The notes below the pieces were generated by a model. That model was not told where the DNA came from. It saw only the letters and a list, made by a program, of their open reading frames with translations, and searched no databases. From Cycas panzhihuaensis (Eukaryota; Cycadophyta), in the NCBI GenBank assembly GCA_023213395.1, contig CM041465.1, positions 186,255,741 through 186,319,740 of the forward strand: a DNA stretch of 64,000 bases, read 5' to 3'. The translations under genes and the position numbers were made by a program. Positions 33,471 to 46,739 of the stretch are shown here, piece after piece (position 1 is the first letter of the stretch; each line of letters starts with the position of its first letter).

Positions 33471-35587
33471 AATATAAGTCATTATTTAAAATTTTTCCAC
33501 TAGTAGGTCTTAACATAGAAGCAGGCCTAATGGATAAAAACCTAAATTTGGTATAATACTCAAGTTTTTTATTTTCTAACATAATAAAGTTTTGGTGTGG
33601 TGTTTATAAATCATAAATATAATAGAGCCTCAACATTTTCCATCATGTTTATTTTGTCAACATATTATTTTAAAGTATCGATAATCTCTAACATAAATAA
33701 TTTCTTATTCATATCACCATAAATATTGAAGCTCTACTAGTAAGGCCAATTCTCAAAACAAATATTATTGAAGTATAATTCCAATAATATTTTTTTTAGT
33801 ACAAGAGAATTACAGCCATGGAATATGCATACCAATATTCTCAATTTAAAATTAGCATAATATTATTTAGAAAAAACTTTATTTATTGTTATGTAATGAA
33901 GTAGCAAAATAGAATATTAACCTAATAATAGCTAAGATAGAAACTAACATTCATGAAGGGCTCTCCAGGCTACACAAACTTAAAGTATAATAATATTCCA
34001 ACTAAAGAGGATTTAAAGTAGGCATATCCCAATAATAAATATTTATTTACTACTATAAATTAAATTTATGGTGCTCTCTAAATTAATAATAGTGTTAAGC
34101 AAATCTTCTAGTATAGGTTAATTCTTGAAGAGAAACATGACCTAAATTCTTTCTAAATAAAGAAGGTCCTTCCTGCATAAACTTCTTTGTAGTTAGTGTG
34201 GATGTACTACTTAGCATCCTTTAAGTAATAAATCTTTTAAAAATATAATTTATAATACTTAATAACCCCTATAATTGTGTCAGCAATGGTGTAAGGCCCC
34301 TATAAGTTAAGGCTACACATTCTCTCCCATTTAAAAAATTAACACTATAAGATGAAGATATTAGCTACCCATGTGGGCATAATTATTAAAATTTATTGCA
34401 TAAGATAATATATTAAAATATGTAATGAAGTAAGAGATGTATGAAGCATTCATTAATATGAAATTGTAATGAATAATAATATAATCTAAAACATTTATTT
34501 GGTATTTATGATAAATATTTAAGTATAATTAATGAAATATATATATATCCATATGCATAACAATCATAAGAGAGATAATATATGATATACTAGATTTATA
34601 CATGGAAAATATAAGATGGAAAAACACATAAGAGAAGGGTGGAACATAGCTCTCTCCATTAGCTCATTTCAGATGTTTAAATGATATGTTTACATATTTA
34701 TAAATTCATTACACCTCATGTATCAACTGATCATGTCATGCCAATACAACAACCAATCACATTACATGTGTGAGAAGCCTTTCAAATTAACTAATGACTA
34801 CTTTACTATTTGACCTACTAATTAAACATTACATCAATATTCTTGAAACTAAATATTCTAAAACTTTAAACTCTTTCCTTTAATATTTAATTTGTGAGTT
34901 GTTAAATATCTTCATCTTTGTGTCTTCATCTTGTATCTTTATTTTCATGTTTTCATACTAGATCTCCTACCCATTTGTATCTTCATTTCACTTGCATCAC
35001 CTATAAATCAATCTATCAAATCTATCTTTATTATGTATATCTTCTATAAGAAAAACCTTGTGACATCATCAATATATTACATCATAGCTCATCAACTATA
35101 AGTATATCAATTAATCAAATAAGTAACTATAACTCATAACTCTCAACTCATCATAATATATGAAGTTTTATCTCAATAGATTTATAGCTTCTACTTATAG
35201 TCTTCAAATAAAACTCATCAAATCATTAATCAACTAATTCACTAATATCCATATAAAATAATAACCATCTACCAAAATATTTACGTAACTAGTTTGCTAT
35301 AATCACTAGTTATCTAGGAAATGTTTCTTATACGTGGCTTATCATCTTTATAAAATTAAAATAACATATTATTATTAGATAAATATGTTGTATAAGAGTA
35401 ATTTGTGAAATTTTCTTAGCTCTTACTTATGAGATATATACATGTTATCTCCATTGATGATTTTATGCATATATTTACACTCAATTCTCAACTAATCCAA
35501 CTAACTAGTCCTAGGAATAAGATATAACCCCTAAATTGTCAAGCTAGTTGTAATATGGTGACATACAATAATATATTTTCATGACTT
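33471..35587. other. Unassigned AT-rich region left of T1
   Basis: Very AT-rich, noncoding in all frames, without LTR, PPT or primer-binding motif I can see. This is the left flank of the T1 insertion. Confidence 0.5.
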
Positions 35588-37690
35588 TGTTTTACTAAAA
35601 TTGGCCCTTATCACTTTTAGTATGTCTCTTGTATTCTTTCATATGAAAATTATTGGTTTGAGGTTTGTTTCATATTACATTAGGCCATCTTTTGTTGAAA
35701 TGTTATATTGATTTCATTGATGATATATGTTGAATTATGATGGATGTATTATTATATAATCACCTACCAATGACTGATAAATATAGAATTAATTCTTCCT
35801 TTCACGATCAATCTTAATCATTTCTTCCTTTAAAACATCCTACTTCATGCTTTTATCTTGATTTCACCTTTACATTATCTTTTTTAATCAAATTTTGGGC
35901 TTGTGCTCATTGTTTTCATCTCTTTTGGGCTATTTTTCTTATTCATTTGTGCTATAATTTATCAATAAAATTATTTTTTGACTTTTTAATGAGTTATTTT
36001 TATCTCCTCATTCATCTCATATTTGATAAAGAAAACCATATTTTTGGTTGTTTAAAAATATGACCAGTCATATTTTTAACTGTTATTCATACAAAACTCT
36101 TCTAGTGTGTCAATTTTCTATATGTCACCACCCAAGTTCAATGAAAATCAAGCCTAATCATGCCTAGAACTAATGGAAACCCAATTATCAGCTATCATTT
36201 AAAGTTAGTGAGTTAGAAATTAAGTTTTTTGGAAGTGTTTCTTGAATTTTTTTGAGAGACTTTGCTTACTGCTATTTGGAAAGCTTTTTTCGAAGAAAAA
36301 GAAGGATGAAGTTAGAAGAAAGATTTTAGAGGTTTGGTTGATATTTTAATTCTACTCAAGTTTTATTATTTGATAATTCTTAGAATACTCAAATCCTTGT
36401 GAAATTTTCAACTTCAAATTTCTTTTTTCTTGGTAAGATCTTTCTTATTGTGAACTCTTACAAATCTTCTACTCTTTTGTGATTATTTGTGCTTAGAATC
36501 TTTCCTTTCTTCTTAGTGATATTTGAAGTATATTTGTACTTATTTTCTTTATTAGGAATTTGGCTGAAATCTTTGTCCTTTATGGGATAAAAAAATGGGT
36601 AGTCTATTGTGAAGAATGGTTATCTCTTCACTAACTAGATAGCTACTCTTTCCCATTCTTTCCCAGTTATCCAAATTCCCAAGAGGCCTACTTTCATCTT
36701 GACTTATTTATGGCTACCATTAAGCCTATTGTTCTTGTGTCTTATTTTTTTATTTGTTGGTTTTAAAGGAAAATTTAAAGAAGTTTGATCATATGAAAGA
36801 AGGAAATCCATTCTAAGGCAGGAGCTTATTAATAGGTAAGAAACTATAGAAAGTTACTAGTATTTCTCTTGTTTGACTTCATTCCTTTCATTGCTCTCTC
36901 ATTTTAAAAGGAAATCTGAATATATGAATGATATATCTTTGATATAATTAGATAATATGATATTCAAGGATCCTTTGGTGTTCAAAAGACTCAATTTATT
37001 ATAGAATCACTTTACTTTTTAGTCTATTTCTTGTTTATGGATAATGACTTGATTATGATTGATTACATGTAATCTTTGTGATCTAAATATCATTAATTAC
37101 AATAAAAATATTTCTTTAAAATCTCTTTCTTCATCTTAGAATCATTCTTTAAAAAAAAAAAAAAAACATATAATTAGAATAAAAAACTTCATATAAACAT
37201 TGCATATTATTCATTCTCTTGTTGATTTACATACATAGTTGCATGTTGTGTTAATTGCAATTAATGCTAGTTCTCCTTCATTCAAAAAGGGTGTGTTGCA
37301 TCTAAAGAAAATAGTTTCTTTTTTTTTCATCTTAGTATGCTTCATTTTAAGAAGAAAAAGTAAAGGGCATTGCTTGTATGAAGTAAGTTCTTTTATTTGT
37401 GTATTGAAAAGAAGGTGGATAGATCTTCTAGTTTCATTGTTTATTCTTATGATTTTATTTCATTTAAAAAAAATACAAAACAAAATAGAAAAAGAGAAAC
37501 CCCTTCCATCGCTTAACCCTTTTTTTTCATTTTAGTAAAACTCAAAAGGTTGAAAAAATATAAGGAAAGGAGTCCTTAGGAAGGACACATTATACATTAT
37601 TAATATAATTGTAAATTTAGAACTTCTCCATCTGATTGTGTAGGCTAATGGATTCAATCACCCCCCTTACATTCTAGCCTTTTTTTGCTT
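35588..37690 (+). repeat. 5' LTR of T1 (right edge approximate)
   Basis: Opens TGTTTTACTAAAATTGG and aligns over its length with 49912-50026 joined to 54630-56392, for example ATCACTTTTAGTATGTCTC, GTGATTATTTGTGCTTAGAATC and ATATAAACATTGCATATTATTC. The stretch near 36230-36310 (GAGAGACTTTGCTT) may mark the transcript start region. Contains an A17-type run at about 37150. The end is set by loss of comparison sequence and by the likely primer site downstream. Confidence 0.8.
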
Positions 37691-37978
37691 CATTCTTATC
37701 TTAATTAAATGGCATAATCAAGTGGAGACTCCTTCTTAGGAGTTGGAAAAGGTGGTCCCTTAGGTTCTCTTAGGCTTCTTGTCTCTTAACTTTGACTTGA
37801 AATAGAGGAAACATACTACTAGTTAAAAAATATTTGGTTTAGGTCCAACCAAAGCATGTCATCTTTCTAGTGATTATATTATGGATTACCATTTATTTTC
37901 TTATTTAGAGTGATGGAGAATACAACACCCACTCGTAGATAATCTTTGAGACTTCAAGGTCTCCTATTTGATTTTTAA
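37691..37978 (+). other. T1 primer-binding region and leader
   Basis: AATGGCATAATCAAGTGGAGACTCC at 37707-37731 is the likely zone of the primer-binding site; GTGGAGACTCC resembles the GGCGACTCC core seen in Tat-type sites, but the match is imperfect and I cannot name the tRNA. The remaining bases are noncoding. Confidence 0.35.
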
Positions 37979-40150
37979 ATGCAACCCTTACATTTTACTT
38001 ATAAAGTTTCATCTTTCTATGATGATTCTTTGGAACATCACCTATATGATACTTATGTTTATCCCCTTGAAGATTCAACCCAATTATATGAAATACCTAT
38101 AGAGAAAGGGTACCCAGAGCCCTCTCAATTGCATGGTGATGCTTCATTTATAAATCCTTCTTTCGCATAAGAATAAATACTTCTTGCTTAAGCACATCCA
38201 TCGTATTTTGAGTTGGTTCTTATTAGGGTCCCTACTCCTCTTCATATGGTTAGATATCAAGACCCTTTTTATTTAGAGACACATACCATGACATCCTTTC
38301 CATAGCATCGTTAGTTTGATCTATTGTATGAGGAGTATGAGTTGATTTAAGTTGAGCCATCAATTACTCCAAATGCTATTTGATATTCCCTACCTTCCTA
38401 TCCTCCTTCACCAAGACCTCACTTCTGTCCTTTATAAGAGGTAGAAGATCATAAGTCAGTTCATTCTCAACCTCTTCTTTTGCCTTCTAGGTTACAGGTT
38501 TAAATCCATTCTCCTAATATCATACCTTTTACACATGAAGATACTTCTACTATTCCCATCCAAGGTAACCTTAGTCCTTCTCATGCTCCTACCTCTTAGT
38601 AAGTAGGTTTACCTTCATTAATGTCACAACTTATTTGTTCCTATTCTACTAGGGTTCTCCCTCTCATCTTGTCTCATCTTCAACTCAATTATTAGTTTAC
38701 TTATCTTATAGAGTTATGCCACATAGTATTAGACCTTATGCTTTTTCTCCTAGAATACTTAATGTAGCCACTTCTTCCCAACATGTTTCTCATACCTATC
38801 TCATTCATCCTTATGTTTTAGTTAGTTAATCTCAAGTTTTAGATCTTGCCAACCCTACCTCCTCATCACATGTTTCTAGACCCATCCCACAACTAGTCCT
38901 TTTTCCTTCATTCAACCTAATCCTTCTTCAATACCCTATGCCATAAACCAATTCTATGGTTAACCTTATAGCTTAGTTTAATCCTTTAACTACTCTTCCA
39001 TCCCATTCTTTTCCTTAATAATAATAACACGTTTCTTATACTACTCTACATCTATCATCCTTACCTTAACGTACCACTACATTGAGGCCAAGGAAAACTT
39101 TTTCAGATTACATGAAGTCTCCTTTTCCATGTAAGATCCTTTTATCCCCAATGTATCCATTCCTTTTTGAGTTACTTAAATTCTTAGGCAACTCCTCCTA
39201 AGACCCTTCTTGACATATATAAGTATTTGCACTTGCTTATATAGATTTCATGTCGTATGATTATGTCATGATGCACTTGTTTCCTAGATCACTTCAAGGT
39301 GATGCCTTAAAATGTTTTTATCAACTTCCCTTAGCTTTTGTGCTCTCATTTCAACAATTGGTTGATTCTTTTATTAACTATTTTGATGTAGAGAGACTAT
39401 TCAAATCTGGCATCAAATCTCTTTTGGCTATTAAATAAAACCACAATGAAACTTTTAGGGATTTTATGAGAAGGCTTTTAGACCAACTACAAGCATGTCA
39501 TTCACATCTTAATCCTGGTCTCCTATTTGATCTGTTCACTAGTGCTTTGAGGCCATATATACATCTTGAAGTTCTTAATCTTAGTCCTTAAACCTATGAA
39601 GAATCTATTGATTATTGTTTAGTTTTGGAAACATTTGAGATTTAGGTAGGTATTAAGAAGGTCAGGAAAAATGTTCCCTCTAAAGAAACTATTCAAATAA
39701 CTAATGCTTCCCATATTGAACCCACTTATGATCACTTAACTTATTCCATTAGATCATTAGAGTGTGCGATCAATACTAAGTTGCATTATGATGGTCCTTC
39801 TCAAGATCATCCATCCTAAGAAACAAAAGTAATCCATCTTACTAAAGGAAGGAACAAACAAGCTCCTCCTCCACCTCCTCCTTCTTTCATAAAAAATATG
39901 TGGTGTTTATATCATCAGATCAATACTCATGATAAAACTGAATATCATATGGTTAAAGCTATGACCTAAAATATAAATGTTTAATTAAATTATCCCTTCA
40001 AAATACCTCAAGATCAAATGATTCATAAAAACCCCTCACCTCAACACAAGGACAAGGGAAACAAAGATGACATGGGTAAGGAAAAACAAGTTCAAGATGA
40101 GCCTTCTAGTTTTAATACTTCTAAGAAGACTACTATCCCCCCTAACCCTT
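37979..40150 (+). pseudogene. Gag of T1
   Basis: Long Pro- and Ser-rich N-terminal region from about 37979, then the retrotransposon gag capsid domain near 39250-39600: MSYDYVMMHLFPRSLQGDAL, then KCFYQLPLAFVLSFQQLVDS, and after one stop FRDFMRRLLDQLQACHSHLN. That motif series (FPxSLxGxALxWFxxLPxxSIxSFxxLxxxF, FxxRW) is the Ty3 Gag core; Trp of the first motif is Cys here. A pseudo-zinc motif near 39895-39950 (CLYHQINTHDKTEYH) and a Lys-rich tail follow. At least five stops. Gag would form the cytoplasmic particle packaging element RNA. Confidence 0.75.
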
Positions 40151-40199
40151 CAACAAAATGATCTAGTAATCAGGCTCACCCAGCTCCTAAAGGTCGTGA

Positions 40200-41025
40200 G
40201 ACTAAGAGAAAAATTAACATGGTAGGGATAATAAAGAGTGTAGGTCTATCTAACTCATCTAATGATTTGATGACAAGGAACCTTGACTGTTTTCCTCTTA
40301 TACCTCTACATCCCATTAGGTTTAGGTCCATTCCTTCTAGTATAAAGGATGGATCATTCTCTTTGGTTGATGAGTTAAAGATCATTCCTACTGGTATTTT
40401 ACTTATAAATTTATTGATGTCTTGCCCTGAGCAATGTCAGCTCTTATTTGATACATTGGGAGTTCTTGTTATATTCTCTTTATCCATTTCTACACTTTCT
40501 TTTGACTTGGCTACCTTGCCTAATCATACCACTTATGCTCCAAATGACATACCTCTATTTTATATTGAGATAATAAAGGATGACATCAATATCAAATATG
40601 TCATCATTGATGAAGGATCATCTATTAAAATAATCCCTCTTCGTCTTATTGAGGATTTAAAAAAAATAGTCTTTGATCCATGTGAGTTGATTTGTTAGGG
40701 ATACAATAAAAATTATAAAGTACCCCTTGGCCAAGTTACTCTCCCTCTTACTTTGGAAGAAAAGATAATTCTTACTAAATTGACCATTATTGATCTTGAT
40801 TTAGAGTACAACATCCTTTTGGGTAGACCATGGATTACCCAAATGGATACGGTTTGTTCTTCCCTCTTTGATGAACTTAGGTTCATCTATGAGGGACAAT
40901 TAAAATTTATAAAGCAAAAGTTGAAACCTATTAAACAATTAGTCCCACTTACTAAGACCATTTTTTATCCTAGTAAGTCATCTAACTCTTTAGAGTATTT
41001 TTTTCCATCATTAGATTTATGCTAG
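40200..41025 (+). pseudogene. Aspartic protease of T1
   Basis: Two open frames (40219-40698 and 40753-41025), separated by one stop, cover the retroviral-type protease. The active site reads YVIIDEGSSIKIIPL near 40597-40640, where Tat elements have (L/V)(V/I)DTGSSLN(I/L)LP; the active-site Thr is Glu. The flap and closing segment DLEYNILLGRPWITQMDTV (40798-40855) match the YxxLLGRPWIHxxxAVxSxLHQ signature, and QLKFIKQKLKPIKQL follows. The C-terminal LLGRPWI signature separates the Tat type from chromovirus proteases. It would cut the Gag-Pol polyprotein. Confidence 0.8.
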
Positions 41026-42055
41026 TACTTTGCCATTGAAACTCCTTCTACTTAGGGAGAAGTAAAGCATGTTGATTTAGTTGAGATTATTCCTATTTCA
41101 TTAGGTTCATCATCTACTCCTTAATCTTTGGGTTTGACTTATCAATCTTTGGTTTCCTTTTCTTCTTTCATTCTATTACATCTTATGAGGAAGCACTTGT
41201 GAGCCAAACTATTGATATGAATATCCACCTTCCTATTCAAAGCCATTTCTCACAGGTTTTATGTTTGCCTTTGAGGTCAAATACTTTAGTTTCTTCCACT
41301 ATATGTCATTCTTCAATTATTCATATAGTTTCTCTTTTATATGATGTGCCTCTTGATACTACACCTCTCTTCTCTCAGTCTCCTCTATTTACTACATGGT
41401 TGAATAGACATGAGAAAAAGATGTTATTGCATTGGCACCCAAACCTAGAATCAGGTGGTGAGGATATTAATTCACTTGATACACTTCAAAGGAATCAAAA
41501 TACCCCCACATAAGTATGGGAAGTGAAATTGGTTTCTACTATTTCATTTTCTTCTCGTCCTTCCATAGATGCTTCTCCATCATCCCTCATCTTGATGTCT
41601 TTATCTAATCAAGATTCTTATTCTTATCATCAAGATTTTGAACAAACCTTTATATCGATTTGGGAATTTATTGATAGGCCTATTCTTTTCTCTCGAGTTT
41701 CTTTGATCACTAAATTTATTCCTGCCTATCTAAATTCTTTGATTGATTCTTCTTATATTTTAGGCCCCTCTTCTTTGTCTATTGACCTACTAAGTAATTT
41801 ACTCCTTATTGATCTTTTTTACCTTGACCACTTTGAAAATCATGAGGTAATTCTTGAATATTTAGTAGGGTCATCTCCTTATCTTCTTTACAAACATCAT
41901 AGGTTAGGCTTTTTAAAGTAATACAACCTGATTCACCATTAGTTAACCATTTCTAACCTGAGGAGGTAGTTTCTCTAGTAGAACCTATTCCTCCTCACTT
42001 TGAAGAGGGAAATATTATGTTTATGGAGTAAACTATTGATGTTGACTTAGAACTG
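41026..42055 (+). pseudogene. Protease-RT linker of T1
   Basis: Between protease and RT stand about 1 kb of Ser- and Leu-rich frames (104 codons at 41199-41513 and 132 codons at 41523-41921) without a domain I recognise. Position and composition fit the poorly conserved linker in Tat-type Pol. The frames are broken by stops at about 41030, 41514 and 41922. Confidence 0.5.
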
Positions 42056-42990
42056 GACAATAGCCCTAGGATTATTAAACTCAGAGCTACTTGTACTCCT
42101 AAGAGATCACTCAATTTAAGGATCTCTTTCATGAGTTCTACTCATTCTTTGCTTAGGACTATAAAGATATGCATGGCCTTGATCCTCAAGTCATTGAGCA
42201 CAATATTACAGTAACTCTTAGAGTTAAATATAAACACAAAAAATATCAACCTATTTACCCACATCTTTCTGTCACTATCAAATAAGAAGTAGAGAAATTG
42301 AGAGTAGCTAGATTCATTGAGAATGTTGATTACTCTCAATGGGTTTCTAATATAGTTTTGGTTGCAAAAAAAAAGGTGTAATTTGAATTTGCATTAGCTT
42401 TTAGGACATTAATGATGCTTGTCCTAAGGATAATTTTCCTCTTACTTTTCTTGATTGGATTTGGGTCAAATGAATAGTTTCAATGTGATGTTCCTTATGG
42501 ATGATTTTTCTAGTTATGATTAGATTTCCATCTCACCTCAAGCTTGTCATAAGATTGCATTCACTACTCCTTTAGGTACTTTTGTGAATAAGCTCATACC
42601 TTTTGAATTAAAAAATGTTGGTACTACTTATCAAAGAGTAATGGTTCATATTTTTATGATCTGATTAATAATATTATTGCTATTTACTTAGATGATATGT
42701 TTGTTCTTTCTTGCAAAATACATGATCATGTCCATGACGTGAGGATAATCTTTAAAAGGTGGAGAAAATGTTGTTTATGCCTTAATTCATCTAAATGTGT
42801 TTTTATCGTGATGTCAAAAAGAATGCTAGGTAACATTATTTCCCACAATGGGATTATAGTAGATCCTATTAAGATAAAGGTAATTATTGATATGCCTCCT
42901 CCTAAAAGTTAGAAATAGATTGAATCCTTTTTAGGTAGACTTAGTTTTCTAAGATATTTTATTACTAATTTTACTTTGGATGGCAGGGCT
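42056..42990 (+). pseudogene. Reverse transcriptase of T1
   Basis: Tat-type RT with frameshifts. In order: DYKDMHGLDPQVIEHNI (42160-42210), EVEKLRVARFIENVDYSQWV (42285-42345), SNIVLVAKKK, an out-of-frame DINDACPKDNFPL-like block near 42405-42445, a frame-shifted palm centre, then IYLDDMFVLSC (42680-42715), which keeps the YxDD catalytic box, then KCVFIVMSKRMLGNIISHNG (42795-42855), DPIKIKVIIDMPPPKS and LGRLSFLRYFITNF (42930-42972). The MxGLDPxVxxH start and the MLGxIxSxxGIxxDPxKIxxI block are typical of the Tat clade. Confidence 0.85.
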
Positions 42991-43520
42991 ATCATAAATC
43001 TCTTAAAGAATGATCTTAATTATGATGGACTCCTCAAGTTCAAGAGTTCTTTAACAAGTTGAAACAAGCCTTAATTTCAACACCCATGCTTTCTCTACCT
43101 AGATTTGACAAAACTTTTATCCTATATACCTCCTCTACAGGAGAATCATTAGCAGGTATTTTGGTACAAGAGGATGACTTTAGTAAAAAATGAGTGATAT
43201 ATTTCATTAGTAGGACTTTAGTGGCTTCTAAACTTTATTATCCCCTTCCTAAAAAGAATATCTTGCTTTAATATTTGCTATTAAGAACTTACAACACTAT
43301 TTTCTTAGGAATAAGGTCTAACTTATTATTTAATCTAATCCTATCAGATATTTACTTACCAAAACTAATCTTACTAGGTGACTAGGCAAATGGTCCTTAT
43401 TATTATAAGAATTTGACTTGTATAACATCAATAGAACATTTATGAAAGGCATGGTCATTATAGAGATCATGGCTTACACTCCTCTTCCTAACCCCACTAA
43501 TTAACCTATTAATGATACTT
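42991..43520 (+). pseudogene. RNase H of T1
   Basis: Directly follows RT. Readable: TPMLSLPRFDKTFILYTSST (43082-43140), AGILVQEDDFSKK (43152-43190), VIYFISRTLVASKLYYPLPK (43197-43255), ALIFAIKNLQHYFLRNKV (43268-43318), NPIRYLLTKTNLTR and EFDLYNINRTFMKG (43408-43450). The pattern EKxxLALIFAxxKLRHYFLxHxVxLIxxxNPxKxLLxKxxLxGRLAKW is that of Tat-type RNase H. Frameshifts and stops disable it. I see no second archaeal-type RNase H. Confidence 0.8.
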
Positions 43521-43639
43521 TTCCATATGAGCATGTTCTTCATGCCCAGGTTGTCCCTTCTGAAGATTCATGGTATGGAGAGATTAACTCAGACTGTTAT
43601 AGCCAATATTCCCCTTATTCTTTGACATCTAAGAAGAGA

Positions 43640-44180
43640 AGATGAATTTAAGTTATTACAAGATAATATCTCTTTCTCAATGACATACTTTATAAACATT
43701 CTTTTGATGGAATTTTGTTAAGGTTTCTTTCCCTCGATGAAACACTCCTAGCCTTCACAGAATGCCATAAAAGAATGTGTGGTGGACATTTTGGTATTCT
43801 TTATATGGATTGTTATTAGCCCATCCTAGTCAAGGATGCTCATGCTTATATACAAAAATGTGAAAAGTTTCAATCCCATGCAACCTTAATACATAACCCT
43901 ACACAAGAATTGAAATCAATTATCTCATCTTGGCATCTAAAGCTAGGATTTAGACTACTCATGATAGGCAGATTAGACCTAGAAAGTTCCATGTTGGTGA
44001 TAAAGTATTGAAGTTAGAATACCTCTATAATAAACAACAATAATTTTCTCCTAAGTGGGTTGGCCCTTATCTAGTAATCAAAAATTTGAGTAATGGAGCC
44101 TATTAAATCTCAACAATAGAAGGTTTGGAATTGAAAAAGCTTATAAACTCTCAATATTTGAAGAAGTTTTATGCCTAGTG
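43640..44180 (+). pseudogene. Integrase of T1, catalytic core deleted
   Basis: The N-terminal zinc region is present: NDILYKHSFDGILLRFLSLD (43680-43740), then ECHKRMCGGHFG (43750-43785) and KDAHAYIQKCEKFQSHAT (43830-43885), an H2C2-type finger with one His changed. A short linker NPTQELKSIISS (43900-43930) follows, after which intact elements continue WPFxxWGxDxxG. Instead the sequence passes within about 20 bases to the C-terminal module: RIRTTHDRQIRPRKFHVGDK (about 43945-44000), VLKLEYLY, WVGPYLVIKNLSNGAY and INSQYLKKFYA (44130-44178). About 200 residues with all DDE catalytic residues are missing, so this copy could not integrate itself. Confidence 0.85.
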
Positions 44181-46317
44181 ACATTTCTTGTCTCTGCAAT
44201 AAGAATAAACTATGACTTCAAAACTTCTTTTCTTGTCTAACTAGCTAAAACTATGGCCAATTCCTTTCTTTAGTCTTTTCTCATCTTCTCTTAAGTCGTT
44301 CCTACTTTCATAAAGACTTTACTCATGATCATATAAGTCTATTGCTCCTTCTAGCATATGCATTGATTGTGAATATTCTTCTTTGAGGTTTTTGGTATTT
44401 TTCCTCTTTTAAGCTCTGCACTCAAGAGAGAATTAGGGCCCCTAACCTTATCATTTATCTTCATCCTTGAAAAAGAGAGATTTGTTCGTCAGCTTTAGAT
44501 GCTTTTAGTTATTTAGATCATGCCTCTACTTGTTAGTCCTTTATCCTAAGGATTCCTTCTTAGTTATATATCACCTACTATTTTCTCTTATGTTGCTTTT
44601 ATTATCCTCAGTTCTCTCTATCTATATTCTTAAGTGAATACTTATTCTTCCGCCTTCTCTTTACATTTGGAGATATCATGATTTTGATTTCCTCTTTCCC
44701 CTGTGGTTTAATTCTTAAGGAGATTAGTCTCTTTCATCTTGGTTCTATTGAAAAAGGTAAACCCTTTTTGTATTAAGTAAAAGAAATTCATAATTAGATG
44801 AATATAAATCTTTTCTTATAAATATTAAAAAAAAGTGAAAGATCAAAGTTTATTAAAAAAAAAAAATTATTAAAAAAATTAATTAACATAAAAAGAGTAA
44901 AAAAAAAAAAGAGAGTATATTATTGTCATTCTCTTGTAATCTAGGGCAAGTCACATGATGACTTTGTCCCCACTTACTTGCATAATAGGTTGGGTTCATT
45001 TGGATGAGTCATTTAGGATGTTTAAATCTAGCTACTTAGGTCCTTAATTATGATCGAATCCTACTTGATACCTTTTATTCTTATTGATTGTATTCATCCT
45101 AATTATGATTTCTCTTTTTCCTCAATGTAGTCAAAACCAGTCTCATTCACTATTGTCTCCTTATTGATTGATTCTTGCACCCTCCTTTATTAACTACAAT
45201 GTCTCTAATTGGTCTTATCTTCCTATGGCATTGAATATATTCATTAATCAAGGTAGTAGAGATAACTCGAGGCCATCTGTTGCTACCTAGATGATCTATA
45301 ACTAATCGAGGAATCCTCTCATTTTCATTGGCATGTTTATACCTCCTAGGGTAAATAATAATGAAGCTAAATATTCTACCATTATAGGACACTTGTCTAA
45401 TATTTCACATTATTATCTTAAACCTATCATCATATATTCTAATTCTTAGATTGTAGTCTATCAATTGGCTGGGATATATTAGGTGTAATCTTTATGACTC
45501 CTTATCCTTCACCATCAAGCTTCATCATTATTGTCATTATTCTCTTCAGTCACTATCTACTATATTCCTTAAATCTTTAATGTTGAAGTTGATGCTATTA
45601 TCTCTCCTATCTTGGATGAGTATTTAGATTGACTTTCATCTTTTGGATGGGGGCACCTTACTCTAGAACAAATATAAACTACCACTCTATAAAGAGTATA
45701 AATTATTAGTTCTTAAAGATAAAGGTTTACGTAGTGTGAAGGTTAAGATTATAAGTTTAAGAATGAAATGAAGTGTTTTAAAGGATAAAGGGGCCAACGA
45801 GGAACCTAATATACTTAAAAAACTAGTTATTTATTGAGTGAGATTAATCTTTCATTCTATAAACAACATGTTTTCTTTATGATATATTATATAGATGTGA
45901 ATTGTATGAGTTTATCTTTTGAGAGACTTATATTATTCCATTGCCTACTTTTATAAACCTATTACTGATTGTTTAAAATGGTTTTATGTTTATAGAAATA
46001 GAATTAGTAATCCTTTCAATCTACTCCTTTTTATCTTTTATTTATTTTCTATCCTTCATTGTTCCTTATAATATTTTCCTTTCAAAAACTCTTTATACTT
46101 TGAAATGAGTATAAACTACCATATACATACTAGTAAAAAATCAAAAAATAATATAAAATTTAAAAAAAAAAAAGAGGGAATATTTACAAAATTATTATAT
46201 ATTTTCATAGATCATCATATTAATAAATATATATCACATTTAATTTATAAAAGGGAAATAGGGGGGAAAAGAGTTAGAGTTAATCATGCATTTCACACAA
46301 GTTTTTAAGAAAAATAA
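44181..46317 (+). other. T1 post-integrase region, nothing recognised
   Basis: About 2.1 kb, AT-rich, with A-rich runs at 44830-44920 and 46140-46175. The patch CAAATATAAACTACCACTC near 45670 and a G run GGATGGGGGCACC near 45645 resemble the post-polyprotein patch of T2 (CACTTGGGGACA and AAGTATAAACTAC near 25590-25635). No domain found. Confidence 0.45.
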
Positions 46318-46728
<411 letters not shown>

Positions 46729-46739
46729 ATATAATATAT

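Noticed and set aside
37239-37535. 98-codon forward ORF
   Set aside because: Lies inside the T1 5' LTR, and the 3' LTR does not keep the frame.
40176-40385. 69-codon reverse ORF
   Set aside because: Shadow of the T1 protease region.
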